From Crocosphaera chwakensis CCY0110 (lineage in GTDB: Bacteria; Cyanobacteriota; Cyanobacteriia; Cyanobacteriales; Microcystaceae), in NCBI RefSeq assembly GCF_000169335.1, contig NZ_AAXW01000050.1, positions 1 to 33,334 of the forward strand: a DNA stretch of 33,334 bases. Reading direction: 5' to 3'. Both the position numbers and the translations under genes were made by a program. Of the stretch, positions 7,468 to 15,699 are shown piece after piece. Numbering within the stretch: the stretch's first letter is position 1; each line of letters opens with the position of its first letter. The notes under the pieces are model-generated. The model ran no database searches. It saw only the letters and a list, made by a program, of their open reading frames with translations, and was not told where the DNA came from.

Positions 7468-8728
7468 TATTTTCTTGATTAATAGTTCGAGGTACTTTGG
7501 AATAAATTAAACTTCCTGGGGTAGCAATCCAAATTGAAGCTTTAACTAAATCTCTTTCTTTTTGATGGGAAGGACAAACACCGTAAGCAGGACAGTATTT
7601 ATTACTGGTAAATTCTTCGCTTTCTTCTGATTCAATGGGTTCTAAACTAAAGCAAGGTTGTTTGCCAATTTCAAAAGCTCTTTCTAATCTAGGAGTAATA
7701 TAAGGAGTCAGCAAACAAGTATTACTTAAATATTTAAACCCAGGATGATTTTGATTATAAGGTGTGTCTGGATTAGCATTATAAACAGCCTTATGTAACC
7801 TACTTAAATGACTAGCTTTATTAGAATTACCTAAAATTGGTGCAACATCATTAATATTAACTTCTGTAAAAGTTTTAATTAAATCGAATATTTGCAAGAC
7901 ATCGGCAACAATTAAAGTTACTTTCAATCCTTGGCGATAAGCGTACACTGTTAATATTTTCATCAACACTGATTTACCAGCAGAAGGAATACCTCCTAAA
8001 TGTCTAATGCTATCTAATCTTAAATAATCTGCTTCTACCAGTTCTTCAGCATCATTGAAGACTTCTAATTTCATCCTGCTAAAACAACTTACCCAAATCG
8101 GCTTTAAACCTTTTTCTATTAACTGTTCGTCCATCCATTTTGCTGTATAATGTAAATCTCTCCAAGGTATATTTAAAGCTTCTCTTGTAGAATTATTGTT
8201 TAAATCATGACTGGTAGGATGGGAAAAACCAGCTAACTCTGAAGGAATATTAACAGTATCCATACGCTTTTCTACTTCACATTTATATTGTCCTTCCGTT
8301 GCCCAACTTACTTCTTTCCTCTGAGATAAGGCAACTGGTGTAGTTAAAGTTCTTTCGTAAACTTCAAAGCGATTATTAGCAACAGTAATATTAGTTTGTC
8401 TCTGAAAAGTACCTAATTCTGTTATTTCATAACCTCTAGTTTCCTCTGGATATTCTTGATATCTATCTAAAGCATCAGACCATAGTTTAGGTGAGGCATA
8501 TTGTGCCAATAAATGACGGGCAATACTTAACATTTGTCTTTGTTCTTCTGTCCAGTTTTGGCTTTCTGCAAACGAATAATCGTATCCAGTTAATAACACC
8601 CACAAACTTCCAGCAGTTGTATTGGGAACAATCACATCTAATAAATAAAGTCCTAAGTCTACATTTAACAATCCAGCATCTAAATCATAATCTTTAAATG
8701 ATTCTTGCCATGCGGTGATATCTCTCAT
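7468..8728 (-). pseudogene. pPIWI-RE island DinG/XPD-type helicase, N-terminal part (truncated by IS)
   Basis: About 420 residues survive of what should be a much longer helicase. Residues 1 to ~200 match the position of the Z domain that precedes the helicase in pPIWI-RE islands. A Walker A motif (GGIPSAGKS, 245-253) follows. Cysteines 338, 359, 379 and 385 (the last pair as CPAYGVC) are spaced like the 4Fe-4S ligands of XPD/DinG helicases. ASIWIATPGSLIYS (397-410) corresponds to the strand that leads to the DEAH box. The IS interrupts the gene after NQEN, so Walker B and the whole second helicase domain are lost. The ATG overlaps the REase stop codon in ATGA (8725-8728), showing translational coupling. 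The present frame ends inside the IS at 7454. Confidence 0.75.
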
Positions 8729-9801
8729 GATTGTTTACTCCATTTTCTTTTTACTTTCTGCATAAATGCACCTTCAAACATGACCTGAGATTTTTTGAGC
8801 GGAACAGTACAATAACTTCTGAATTCTTGTATATATTCTTTGCCGTAGTGTTTTATTTCATCAGGAAATATAAAAAAACATTCATTATAAGGCTTTTCTT
8901 TCCAGCGTGGAATAGGTTTATCTACTTTCTTAGCTAAGTTATATGCAGACTCCCAAAACTTAAGGTCTACTGCCCAAACTGTATCGTCAGGAAAAACTAA
9001 ATGAATATCGTATTTGTCTAAGTCAGGAAAAAGAATTACCTCTTTTAAATCTAATTTTTTTAGCTTATTAAATAACCTTACTTCCGGTTTACCAGGGCGG
9101 TGCATAAAATAGCGTAAATCTTGCTTTAACCATAAAACTAAATCGTTACTATCTGCTTTAAAAGGAATTGGTTTTTTCTTATATTGCAAACAGTGACGAT
9201 TTTCACATCGCAAATCACCGTCGCTCTTTAAATACATCAAACTGTCACAATGACCGCAACAATAGAAATTATCATCTTTTTTATAAGATTCGGGTGCTGG
9301 TTCGTAACAATCTATTAGTAATTCTTTTAATGATGAAAACTCTAAAATAGCGTTTGTATCTAGTTCGCCTTTAGTAACTACAGGATGTTCGATAATATAT
9401 TGTCTAAACTTAGTATATAAATTGCGATCTTTGGAAGTTAAAGACTTCAATCTTAGCTTTTCAACTACTTTTCTTTGGAAGTTACCGTATTCTTCTAAAT
9501 ATTCTTCTGCGGTTTCAACACAAAAATTACTCGGTTTCTGTTCTTCCACTAAAGATTTACTATGCCAATCTTCAGGACAATTAATATCCAAATCCCAATC
9601 TTGCAAAGGCTGTTTGGCCAAACGATTAAGAAAATCTGGAACTCCCTGTAGAGGTTCTATTCCTGTTAACAAACAATTTATGATTAATTTATCTACAGCC
9701 AACTGTAAATTAGCTGGGTACTGAGATAATTTTTGTCTGCTTATATTTTGATGATACTGACAGATTCCTTTGGCAATTTTCTGTATTGTCTCTTCATTCA
9801 C
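8725..9801 (-). CDS. pPIWI-RE-associated restriction endonuclease (PD-(D/E)XK) with zinc ribbon
   Basis: The 358-residue protein has a helical N-terminal half (the Y-domain position) and a zinc ribbon: C182/C185 (CGHC) with C199 and C204 (CENRHC). A PD-(D/E)XK nuclease core follows, with E240 in PEVRL, D265 in DKYDIHL and D279-x-K281 in WAVDLKFW. This is the layout of the REase of pPIWI-RE three-gene islands, predicted to cleave invading DNA with the helicase and PIWI-RE protein. The called start is a GTG at 9801, but the frame continues upstream without a stop to the neighbouring IS end. There it would join a helix-turn-helix segment, so the original N-terminus may have been longer. This gene is intact while both partners are broken. 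Confidence 0.75.
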   Translation of the reverse strand: MNEETIQKIAKGICQYHQNISRQKLSQYPANLQLAVDKLIINCLLTGIEPLQGVPDFLNRLAKQPLQDWDLDINCPEDWHSKSLVEEQKPSNFCVETAEEYLEEYGNFQRKVVEKLRLKSLTSKDRNLYTKFRQYIIEHPVVTKGELDTNAILEFSSLKELLIDCYEPAPESYKKDDNFYCCGHCDSLMYLKSDGDLRCENRHCLQYKKKPIPFKADSNDLVLWLKQDLRYFMHRPGKPEVRLFNKLKKLDLKEVILFPDLDKYDIHLVFPDDTVWAVDLKFWESAYNLAKKVDKPIPRWKEKPYNECFFIFPDEIKHYGKEYIQEFRSYCTVPLKKSQVMFEGAFMQKVKRKWSKQS

Positions 9802-10269
9802 TAAATATTTCTCCTGAGAATTTTGACTATCTTGTTTGTCTACTGAGTTAATGTCATATCTTCTATGTCCTGCTGGCGTTCTATAGCACTACGCAAAAAC
9901 GTTAGGACAGTTTTGGAAAGCAGCATCTACACATTCTCGAACTGTCTCAAATTCAGGTAACATTTGTTTCATCCAAGTTTTTAACACTGACCACCAGTTT
10001 TCAATCTTGTTTAAATCAGGTGAATAAGCAGGTAAGTACCAGATTTCACATCCAGCTTCTTCAACAATTTCTCTGATACTTTCCCCTTTATGAAAAGTAG
10101 CATTATCAATAATAATAATATCTCCTGGTTTCAATTGAGGAATCAAACTTTGAGATAACCAAGCTTCAAATAAATCTCGATTACAACAACCCTCAAAAGT
10201 TAAAGGAGCAAAGATTTTACCATCTTTTAAAGCACTAATCCAACTTGCTCTTTCTCTGCTTGCTCCGTC

Positions 10270-10309
10270 CTATACGCCGAGGACACCTCGGCGCGGGCGG
10301 TGCGCTTTT
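10270..10309. repeat. GC-rich palindromic insert 1 in the IS630 transposase
   Basis: A short GC-rich block in an AT-rich gene. It contains the perfect hairpin CGCCGAGG-ACA-CCTCGGCG (10275-10293) and then GGGCGGTGCGC. It breaks the transposase reading frame between the CGK and ERASWI segments. The edges are approximate. The GCGGTGC motif is shared with the other two inserts. Confidence 0.65.
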
Positions 10310-10492
10310 CTTTCCACATTTCAGAGCGTAGCATCTTTCTCCTCTAGGACTATAACCATAAGCATAGTCATCTCTATTATCAAATCCCGCTTCATCTACA
10401 TAAACTCTTCTTCTATTATCAATTTGTGATAGTTTTTCTTTGAAATCTTCTCGTTCTATTTCATTTCTTTCCTTATATCCGTAAGTTTGTCT

Positions 10493-10538
10493 TGGTGCGC
10501 GTTCCCTAGGTCGGGGAACCCGACCGGGGTCGCACCGC
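10493..10538. repeat. GC-rich palindromic insert 2 in the IS630 transposase
   Basis: Outer arms GGTGCG (10494-10499) and CGCACC (10531-10536) enclose overlapping hairpins: GTTCCC (10501-10506) with GGGAAC (10514-10519), and GGTCGGG (10509-10515) with CCCGACC (10519-10525). The block interrupts the transposase after GITRKK. Its ending GCACCGC matches the reversed motif in insert 1. Confidence 0.65.
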
Positions 10539-10705
10539 TTTTTTCCTGGTTATTCCCAGTTTTTGACAGGTATAACTTATATTTTGTTGAGTGATATTAT
10601 TCCCCCATAATTTAGCCATTTTTCTTTGAGTTTTATTCTTATTTTCTTGAACAGAAAGCTTAAACTTTTCTTCATCTTTAATTTTACTATGTCTTCCTTG
10701 TTTAT

Positions 10706-10742
10706 TGGCGGTCTCGCGGGAGCGAGTGCGGCTGCACCGCCC
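10706..10742. repeat. GC-rich palindromic insert 3 in the IS630 transposase
   Basis: Outer arms GGCGGT (10707-10712) and ACCGCC (10736-10741) enclose CTCGC-ggga-GCGAG and GTGC-ggct-GCAC hairpins. It interrupts the transposase after KETGDF; the reading frame resumes at NKQGRHSK in another frame. It is similar in size, composition and motif to the other two inserts. Confidence 0.65.
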
Positions 10743-10970
10743 TGAAGTCTCCTGTTTCTTTTTCCCTTTTTAACCATAAATCTAGAGTATTGCGACTAAT
10801 TTTGAATAAACGACAGACATTCACTTTTTTATGTCCTCTTTTCACTGCTTCAATCGCTTTTTGACGTAAATCATAGCTATAAGGTGACGGCATGATGGTT
10901 GGCGATCGCTTGCTCAATTAATTAATTCTTTTCTATTATAAAACTGTCCTAACCAAAATGCGTAGTGCTA

Positions 10971-11082
10971 TAATTGCACTAATCTTTCCAGCCTTTTCCC
11001 AACGTCGCAAAGTATCGACGCTAACCCCAAAATGTTGTGCTGCTTCTTTTGGACTAACAAACTCAGAAATGACTTTTTCCTC
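10971..11082 (-). pseudogene. MerR/IS607-TnpA-type helix-turn-helix fragment, split by IS630
   Basis: The minus strand reads EFVSPKEAAQHFGVSVDTLR followed by RWEKAGKISAI, the DNA-binding head of IS607-type serine recombinases or MerR-like regulators. Removing the IS and one TA makes the reading continue in frame on the other side (9881 downward) as RTPAGHRRYDINS. The reading then passes without a stop into the REase gene. No ATG, GTG or TTG lies between the upstream in-frame TGA and the HTH, so the start has been lost or lies across a frameshift. No resolvase catalytic domain is present. It may be the remnant of an IS607 element or the N-terminal domain of a longer REase. Confidence 0.6.
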
Positions 11083-11445
11083 AGTGCTGTCTCAAGCATA
11101 ACTACATTTACCTAGATTTGTCTAGATATTTTATAAATTTTCAAATTAAACGATAAATGTGATGCGTAGCCAAAAAGCTAGTAATGATCGATATCTACAA
11201 CTGGAAAACTATAATTTGAGTAACCCCATAATCCCAAAACAATATAAATCTCAATGACCTCTGCATTACTTAATAATTATTTCCCTCTTCACCTAGAAGG
11301 CGATCACTAGATTATTAATCGAAGTTGTCTATCCTAGCGGTGGCGTGGATAACCTTAGAAAAAAATTTTAGACTTGAAGACTTCGACGACACTATTTTGT
11401 TAAGACGACAAATAATTAGTTACTTTAACTTCTATTCAGCAAACC
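11083..11445. other. Intergenic region, no gene seen
   Basis: About 360 bases between the end of the accessory region and the channel gene. I see no convincing ORF, tRNA or terminator. It is the most plausible place for the right boundary of the island, but I find no direct repeat marking it. Confidence 0.4.
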
Positions 11446-12549
11446 CTAATTATCAAAATCTCCTTGAATTTCTCTATTCATAATCTCTTCTAATCTGCCT
11501 GATTGTTTCAACTCAACAATGGCAATGTTTAACTCCCGAATTAAGTCATTATCTAAGGGTAAAACAAAGCCATAATCTTCCAATGCTATTGATAAATCTG
11601 CAATTTGAAACGGAGCTTCAGGATGCTGATAAAGATAATATTTTAAAGCAGGAACATCAAACATTACTCCTTGAGCTTGTCCTGATTTTAACCGTTCTAA
11701 AGCCTGATCTAGATTGGGAGATGGTAAAAGACGAGCTTCATAGGTTTGCGCCCATTTTTCTCCTGTTGTTCCTGAAATAACAGCAATTTGTTTACCTCTA
11801 ATGTCCTCTGGTTGTTTAAATTGTTCTGTTGTTTCTGCTGATAATAATAACGTCATAACTGTGGCAATACCAGCCGTCAAAGAAGAAGCAGCCACCATTG
11901 TAATTAACATCCATGCACTGGTAATGGCTTTACCAATTTTTGTCACTGGACTTTTATCACCATAACCCACGGTTGTTAAAGTCACTAAAGCAAACCACAT
12001 CCCATTACCAACTCCTTTAACATAATGTCTAGGAAATTGTTCCGAGTTACGTCTAGATTCTGCTAACCAAATTAAATTTCCCACAATAAAAAGAATGAAG
12101 AATAAACCGCCTACCGAAGAAATAACAGCTACTCGAAAAATCGGACGAATCCGACTCCATACTGATGTCTTTTCTCTTGAGATTAAAAGACCAATTTTAG
12201 CGTTAAAATAGGGTTGGGTAAAAGCAACTTTTTGAAATCTTTCTGCTGTAATACTAACTGGACCGATTAAAATATCTAATTCCCCTGCGATAACCTGATC
12301 AATACCCGCTTTCACCCCTGGTTGAGCAATTAACTGATATTGCAGATTATTAATTTCAGCAATTTCTTGCCATAATTCTACACTAATTCCTTGAAAGGTT
12401 TGCTCATTGTATTTAGCAAAAGGAGGAGAACCAGCTACCCCAACTTTTAGGGGATTTTCATTAGGAATAGACTCAGTTTGAGCCAGCAAAAAACCTGAAA
12501 AGGGATAAGCAATGATCAAAAAAAGACTCAGTAGGAAAAGACGAACCAT
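11446..12549 (-). CDS. GluR0-like ionotropic glutamate receptor / K+ channel subunit
   Basis: The 367-residue membrane protein has the prokaryotic glutamate-receptor layout. A signal peptide (residues 1-23, ending LLAQ) is followed by the first half of a periplasmic binding lobe (LKVGVAGSPPFAKY, GELDILIGPVSIT). A first transmembrane helix spans about 140-162. The pore loop has the potassium selectivity signature TVGYGD (193-198), and a second helix spans about 207-237. The second binding lobe (IRGKQIAVISGTTGEKWAQ, then VMFDVPALKYYL) closes the protein. This is the same order as Synechocystis GluR0, a glutamate-gated potassium channel. The ligand cannot be told from sequence. It is divergently oriented to the peroxiredoxin gene, 132 bp away. 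Confidence 0.88.
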   Translation of the reverse strand: MVRLFLLSLFLIIAYPFSGFLLAQTESIPNENPLKVGVAGSPPFAKYNEQTFQGISVELWQEIAEINNLQYQLIAQPGVKAGIDQVIAGELDILIGPVSITAERFQKVAFTQPYFNAKIGLLISREKTSVWSRIRPIFRVAVISSVGGLFFILFIVGNLIWLAESRRNSEQFPRHYVKGVGNGMWFALVTLTTVGYGDKSPVTKIGKAITSAWMLITMVAASSLTAGIATVMTLLLSAETTEQFKQPEDIRGKQIAVISGTTGEKWAQTYEARLLPSPNLDQALERLKSGQAQGVMFDVPALKYYLYQHPEAPFQIADLSIALEDYGFVLPLDNDLIRELNIAIVELKQSGRLEEIMNREIQGDFDN

Positions 12550-12681
12550 TACAGCTATAAGGAAAGAAGATGATAATACGATAACTTGGGTAGCTCACAA
12601 CACTTAATAATTGTGATAGATTTGTAGTAGGACATAAATCCTGACGGGTTTCACCGTTATTTGATTTTTGGAGACTAAACG

Positions 12682-13281
12682 ATGACCATCGAAGGATGCT
12701 TGCGAGTTGGGCAAGTTGCACCTGATTTTACGGCAACAGTCGTTATTGATCAAGAATTCCAGACAAAAAAACTTTCTAGTTACCGTGGCAAGTATGTTGT
12801 CCTTTTTTTCTATCCTTTGGATTTTACCTTTGTTTGCCCTACGGAAGTCATTGCCTTTAGCGATCGCTACGAAGAGTTTGCTAAGATTAACACAGAACTT
12901 TTAGCGGTTTCCGTTGATAGTGAATTTTCCCATCTGGCCTGGATTCAAACCCCTCGCACGGAAGGAGGAGTGGGAGACATTGCCTATCCTTTAGTTTCTG
13001 ACCTGAAAAAAGAAATTAGTACCGCTTATAATGTACTCGATCCTGATTCAGGTGTTGCGTTACGGGGCTTATTTATTATTGATAAAGAAGGGGTTATTCA
13101 ATACTCAACCGTTAATAATCTTTCGTTTGGTCGTAGTGTCACCGAAACCCTACGCACCCTAAAAGCGATACAGCACGTTCAAACCAATCCCGAAGAGGTT
13201 TGTCCGGCAGATTGGCAAGAAGGGGATAAAACCATGATACCTGACCCCATTAAATCTAAGATTTATTTCTCAGCGGTTTAA
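12682..13281 (+). CDS. Typical 2-Cys peroxiredoxin
   Basis: A cytosolic thioredoxin-dependent peroxidase that reduces hydrogen peroxide and organic peroxides. At 199 residues it has family length. The peroxidatic cysteine C52 lies in DFTFVCPTEVIAFSDRY and the resolving cysteine C174 in EEVCPADWQEG. A GGVG segment (95-98) and a C-terminal YF are present, like the GGLG/YF pair linked to over-oxidation sensitivity in eukaryotic-type enzymes. Start ATG at 12682. A strong hairpin follows the stop codon. In cyanobacteria this enzyme protects photosynthesis from peroxides. Confidence 0.95.
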   Translation: MTIEGCLRVGQVAPDFTATVVIDQEFQTKKLSSYRGKYVVLFFYPLDFTFVCPTEVIAFSDRYEEFAKINTELLAVSVDSEFSHLAWIQTPRTEGGVGDIAYPLVSDLKKEISTAYNVLDPDSGVALRGLFIIDKEGVIQYSTVNNLSFGRSVTETLRTLKAIQHVQTNPEEVCPADWQEGDKTMIPDPIKSKIYFSAV

Positions 13282-13292
13282 CTGTTTTTATT

Positions 13293-13332
13293 CTTTTAAG
13301 AAACACATTGGAAAATAAGTGTTTCTTAAGAG
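13293..13332 (+). terminator. Long hairpin after the peroxiredoxin gene
   Basis: A 14-base arm at 13293-13306 pairs with 13319-13332, with a single G-U-type difference, around a 12-base loop. It begins 12 bases after the stop codon. It lacks a clear U-run downstream, so it may be an mRNA-stabilising 3' structure rather than an intrinsic terminator. Confidence 0.5.
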
Positions 13333-13385
13333 CATTAATTTAGTGGATTTAATCTTCATAACAAATCAGAAATTTCTTCTAGGTT

Positions 13386-14129
13386 ATGACTCCTCAACGG
13401 ATTTCTATAGAATTAACCAATCAATGTAGTAAACACTGTCATTTTTGTTACAATCATAGCCATCATTTAGGTGAAACTCGTTGGCAAGCTGACGAATTAG
13501 TTGATTTTATTAAAGACTGTGCGAAATCAGGTACAAAAGCGGTTTCTTTCGGCGGTGGTGAACCTTTAGAATATCCCAATTTATTCGAGGTTTTATCAGA
13601 GTTACAAGGGGTTTTATTTCGTTCTATTACTAGCAACGGATTACATTTACACGGGGATTTATTAGAAAAATTAGTGATAGCTAATCCCGACAAAGTCCAT
13701 TTATCCATTCATTATCCTGAACAAAAAGAAGAAGTTAAACGAGTCATTAATCAAGTTAAATTATTAGACTCTTTAGGGATTCGTAGCGGGATTAATTTAT
13801 TAGTTCCTCAATCAAAGTTACAAGTTGCGACTCAAACATCTCAAATGATTCTAGAAGCAGGAATAAATAGGGAGAGAATTGTTTATCTTCCCATGCGGAA
13901 AATGGACACCCCAACTCCTCAAGAAATGGCTACAGTAGCCGGAGGAAAACCGTTTCAGTCAATGACTTGTTTAATGCAATGTGGTATCAGTTCCAGATTT
14001 TGTTCTATTGCTTGGGATAAAACCGTTGCTTGGTGTTCTTATACCGTTTCTCGTCGTTCTTTACCCAGTTTAACGGCTGTTTCTTTAGATGCTATTTTAC
14101 AGAATTTACCGTTAGTTTTTTGTGGTTAA
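13386..14129 (+). CDS. Short radical SAM protein
   Basis: The 247-residue protein has the radical SAM cluster motif C14-x3-C18-x2-C21 (CSKHCHFC), which holds the SAM-binding 4Fe-4S. GGGEP (56-60) is the SAM-binding glycine motif, followed by SITSNG and VHLSIHYPEQ strands of the barrel. Five further cysteines near the end (C195, C199, C206, C217, C246) could ligate an auxiliary cluster, as in SPASM or twitch-type enzymes. The protein is shorter than most SPASM proteins. It is followed 44 bp later by a gene of unknown function on the same strand, which could encode a partner or substrate. The reaction is unknown. Confidence 0.8.
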   Translation: MTPQRISIELTNQCSKHCHFCYNHSHHLGETRWQADELVDFIKDCAKSGTKAVSFGGGEPLEYPNLFEVLSELQGVLFRSITSNGLHLHGDLLEKLVIANPDKVHLSIHYPEQKEEVKRVINQVKLLDSLGIRSGINLLVPQSKLQVATQTSQMILEAGINRERIVYLPMRKMDTPTPQEMATVAGGKPFQSMTCLMQCGISSRFCSIAWDKTVAWCSYTVSRRSLPSLTAVSLDAILQNLPLVFCG

Positions 14130-14173
14130 TGATTGAATAATTATTATTGATTAAATGTCATGGAGGAAAAGTT

Positions 14174-14932
14174 ATGCAAGATTATCCAGCAGCACACAGT
14201 ATGGATACTACTTGGTTTGCAGTAGATAAAAAAGGAAACCTTGGGTTTTTTGATTCTGGAGAAGGGGGTGCGGTTCCTTATTCAAATCATAGGGTAAAAA
14301 TGGTAAGTATTGATAGTTTACTATTAGAAATAGCACAAAATTATGAACACCGTGTATTAAAATCTAAAACTCCAAATCATTATATTGAAAAACATCTAAG
14401 TTTACAAAAACTGCAAAATAGTATTAATGAAGCTTTGAAAAAAAGAGAAAGAAGATTACAGAATTGTTTTCTTTTATTATCATCTGATGCAGTAATATCT
14501 CACTTAGGAATAGAAGAAACAGACTATAATTATGGGGTTCGCTTTACAGGAGAAATGACTATTATTTATCTATATTTTTGTCGAATTCCTCTTATTCAAG
14601 AATTGATAGAAAAAGGTTTAATTTTAGCAGGAGAAGACAGAAATAGATGGGATTATAACGTATGTGGTATGCTTGGTTTTTTCATCTACGAACAAGAGAG
14701 TAATGATCCTTTACCTTATGAGCAAACAGGGAAACCCATTATTTCTTTAAAATTAGATGATTTACCTGAACATTTACAAGACGACATTAGTTGGAACTGG
14801 TTTGATGATGTAAGTTTTAATGATAGAAAAAAAATTCAACCTATTGAACATTTACCTTGTCGAACCTGGAAAAATGACAAATGGTGGGTAGACAGCGAAG
14901 GAAACAAAAGAGAAGGACATCCTTATCAATAA
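14174..14932 (+). CDS. Hypothetical protein, 252 aa, linked to the radical SAM gene
   Basis: The ATG at 14174 is chosen because a GGAGG ribosome binding site lies at 14162-14166; an in-frame TTG at 14147 is less likely. The N-terminal segment MDTTWFAVDKKGNLGFFDSG, followed by GEGGAVP, is a recurring opening of uncharacterised bacterial proteins, some of them immunity-like. The remainder is soluble, rich in aromatic and charged residues, with no membrane helix or recognised catalytic motif. The C-terminal WVDSEGNKREGHPYQ tail is polar. Function unknown; the link with the radical SAM gene rests only on proximity. Confidence 0.65.
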   Translation: MQDYPAAHSMDTTWFAVDKKGNLGFFDSGEGGAVPYSNHRVKMVSIDSLLLEIAQNYEHRVLKSKTPNHYIEKHLSLQKLQNSINEALKKRERRLQNCFLLLSSDAVISHLGIEETDYNYGVRFTGEMTIIYLYFCRIPLIQELIEKGLILAGEDRNRWDYNVCGMLGFFIYEQESNDPLPYEQTGKPIISLKLDDLPEHLQDDISWNWFDDVSFNDRKKIQPIEHLPCRTWKNDKWWVDSEGNKREGHPYQ

Positions 14933-14960
14933 TTGTAAAACTTACATATTTTCAAATTTA

Positions 14961-15548
14961 TTACTCTTTTGTGATAAAAATATTTTTATAAATATCACTA
15001 ATTTTAACATTAATATTAATTGAAGTTAATTTAATCATATCATTGATATCTTGATAATCTTTTAATAACCATTGATTATTTTCTGTTTTGGTATAATGTT
15101 CAATAAAATAGTTTGCTTGATCGATTAAAATATATTCTTTTAAATAAGGAATAGAACGATAATATAAAAATTTATCTCCCCGGTCGTAACTTGAAGTTGA
15201 AGGAGATAAAACCTCAAAAATAAGACAAGGATTAATAATTTCATCTTGTCTATTCTCATTAAAAACTGGGTCTTCTGAAATTACCATGACATCAGGATAA
15301 ACCCCTCTTTTATACTCAGGTATCCAGACCCGAAGATCACTAGATTGTACACGACAATTTGTTTGATTTAAAGCTAATTTTAAACAAAAAATAAGATTCA
15401 TAATAATTGTATTATGATCAATGGTTCCACCAGTCATTGGAATAATAACTCCATTATGATATTCATGTTTAAATTCAGAAATTTCTTCTAGTTTCCGATA
15501 ATTTTCTAAAGAAATATTTTGTTTGTTTTGTTTAGCTTGTGTAATCAT
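14961..15548 (-). CDS. Uma2-family (DUF820) putative endonuclease
   Basis: Uma2 proteins are PD-(D/E)XK-fold putative nucleases that are greatly expanded in cyanobacteria. Visible family marks are E29 in FKHEYHNG, the GGTIDHNTI segment, D86 in YPDVMV, and E112 in IFEVLSPSTSSYDRGDK, the signature of the family's active site. LKEYILIDQ is also typical. Length (195) is normal. It converges on the hypothetical gene at 14174..14932 and appears monocistronic. Its biological role is not established. Confidence 0.88.
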   Translation of the reverse strand: MITQAKQNKQNISLENYRKLEEISEFKHEYHNGVIIPMTGGTIDHNTIIMNLIFCLKLALNQTNCRVQSSDLRVWIPEYKRGVYPDVMVISEDPVFNENRQDEIINPCLIFEVLSPSTSSYDRGDKFLYYRSIPYLKEYILIDQANYFIEHYTKTENNQWLLKDYQDINDMIKLTSININVKISDIYKNIFITKE

Positions 15549-15582
15549 AGAGCAATTTTTTCCTGTAAAGTAAATGGATATT

Positions 15583-15650
15583 GGTGGGTTACGACAGATT
15601 TTTATATTCTTGTTATCCTCTAAATTATAGCTGTCTAACCCACCCTACTG
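15583..15650. repeat. Dispersed inverted repeat (GGTGGGTTAC type)
   Basis: Left arm GGTGGGTTACGACAG (15583-15597) and right arm CTGTCTAACCCACC (15631-15644) are near-perfect inverted repeats, followed by CTACTG. A partial echo (ACCTACCCTAC) lies near 15687. Such TAACCCACCCTA sequences recur between genes in cyanobacteria. It lies between the Uma2 gene and the flotillin gene. Confidence 0.5.
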
Positions 15651-15699
15651 AATTGAGACAGCTTTTGACTTTTGACTTCATATAACCTACCCTACTTTT

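Larger units (their letters stand above)
9889..10893 (-). pseudogene. IS630 transposase pseudogene, interrupted three times
   Basis: Starting from MPSPYSYDLRQKAIEAVKRG (10893), the HTH domain is clear (VCRLFKISRNTLDLWLKR). It breaks at the insert at 10706..10742 and resumes as NKQGRHSKIKDEEKF through WGNNITQQNIS to GITRKK. It breaks again at 10493..10538 and resumes as QTYGYKERNEIEREDF through VYVDEAGFDNRDDYAYGY to the CGK just before the third insert at 10270..10309. It ends with RASWISALKDGKIF, IIIIDNATFHKGES and SPDLNKIENWWS. The DDE residues (VDEAG, DNATFH, IENWW) are all still present. The stop codon lies inside the terminal repeat. Confidence 0.8.
9884..10970 (-). mobile_element. Second type of IS630-family element, degenerate
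   Basis: The element is 1087 bp with TA at both flanks (9882-9883 and 10971-10972). The terminal inverted repeats start TAGCACTACGCA on both sides and continue, imperfectly, to TTAGGACAGTTTT. The ends and transposase differ clearly from the 1028-bp IS630 copies. It is inserted in the codon after GKISAI of a helix-turn-helix sequence. Its transposase gene is broken by three GC-rich inserts, so it should be immobile unless helped in trans. Confidence 0.85.

Noticed and set aside
4652..7480. Recent inversion between the IS copies restoring the helicase gene
   Set aside because: Joining the 7468 side to the 4652 side reads in frame for only about six more codons and then stops, with no helicase similarity, so the match in frame is chance.
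5346..8728. A single gene simply interrupted by IS copy 2
   Set aside because: Removing the IS gives an immediate stop or a frame mismatch, and the two sides belong to different protein families.
10577..10777. 66-residue basic ORF in the third IS630
   Set aside because: It is an out-of-frame reading of the transposase and of GC-rich insert 3; the original frame gives the recognisable transposase.
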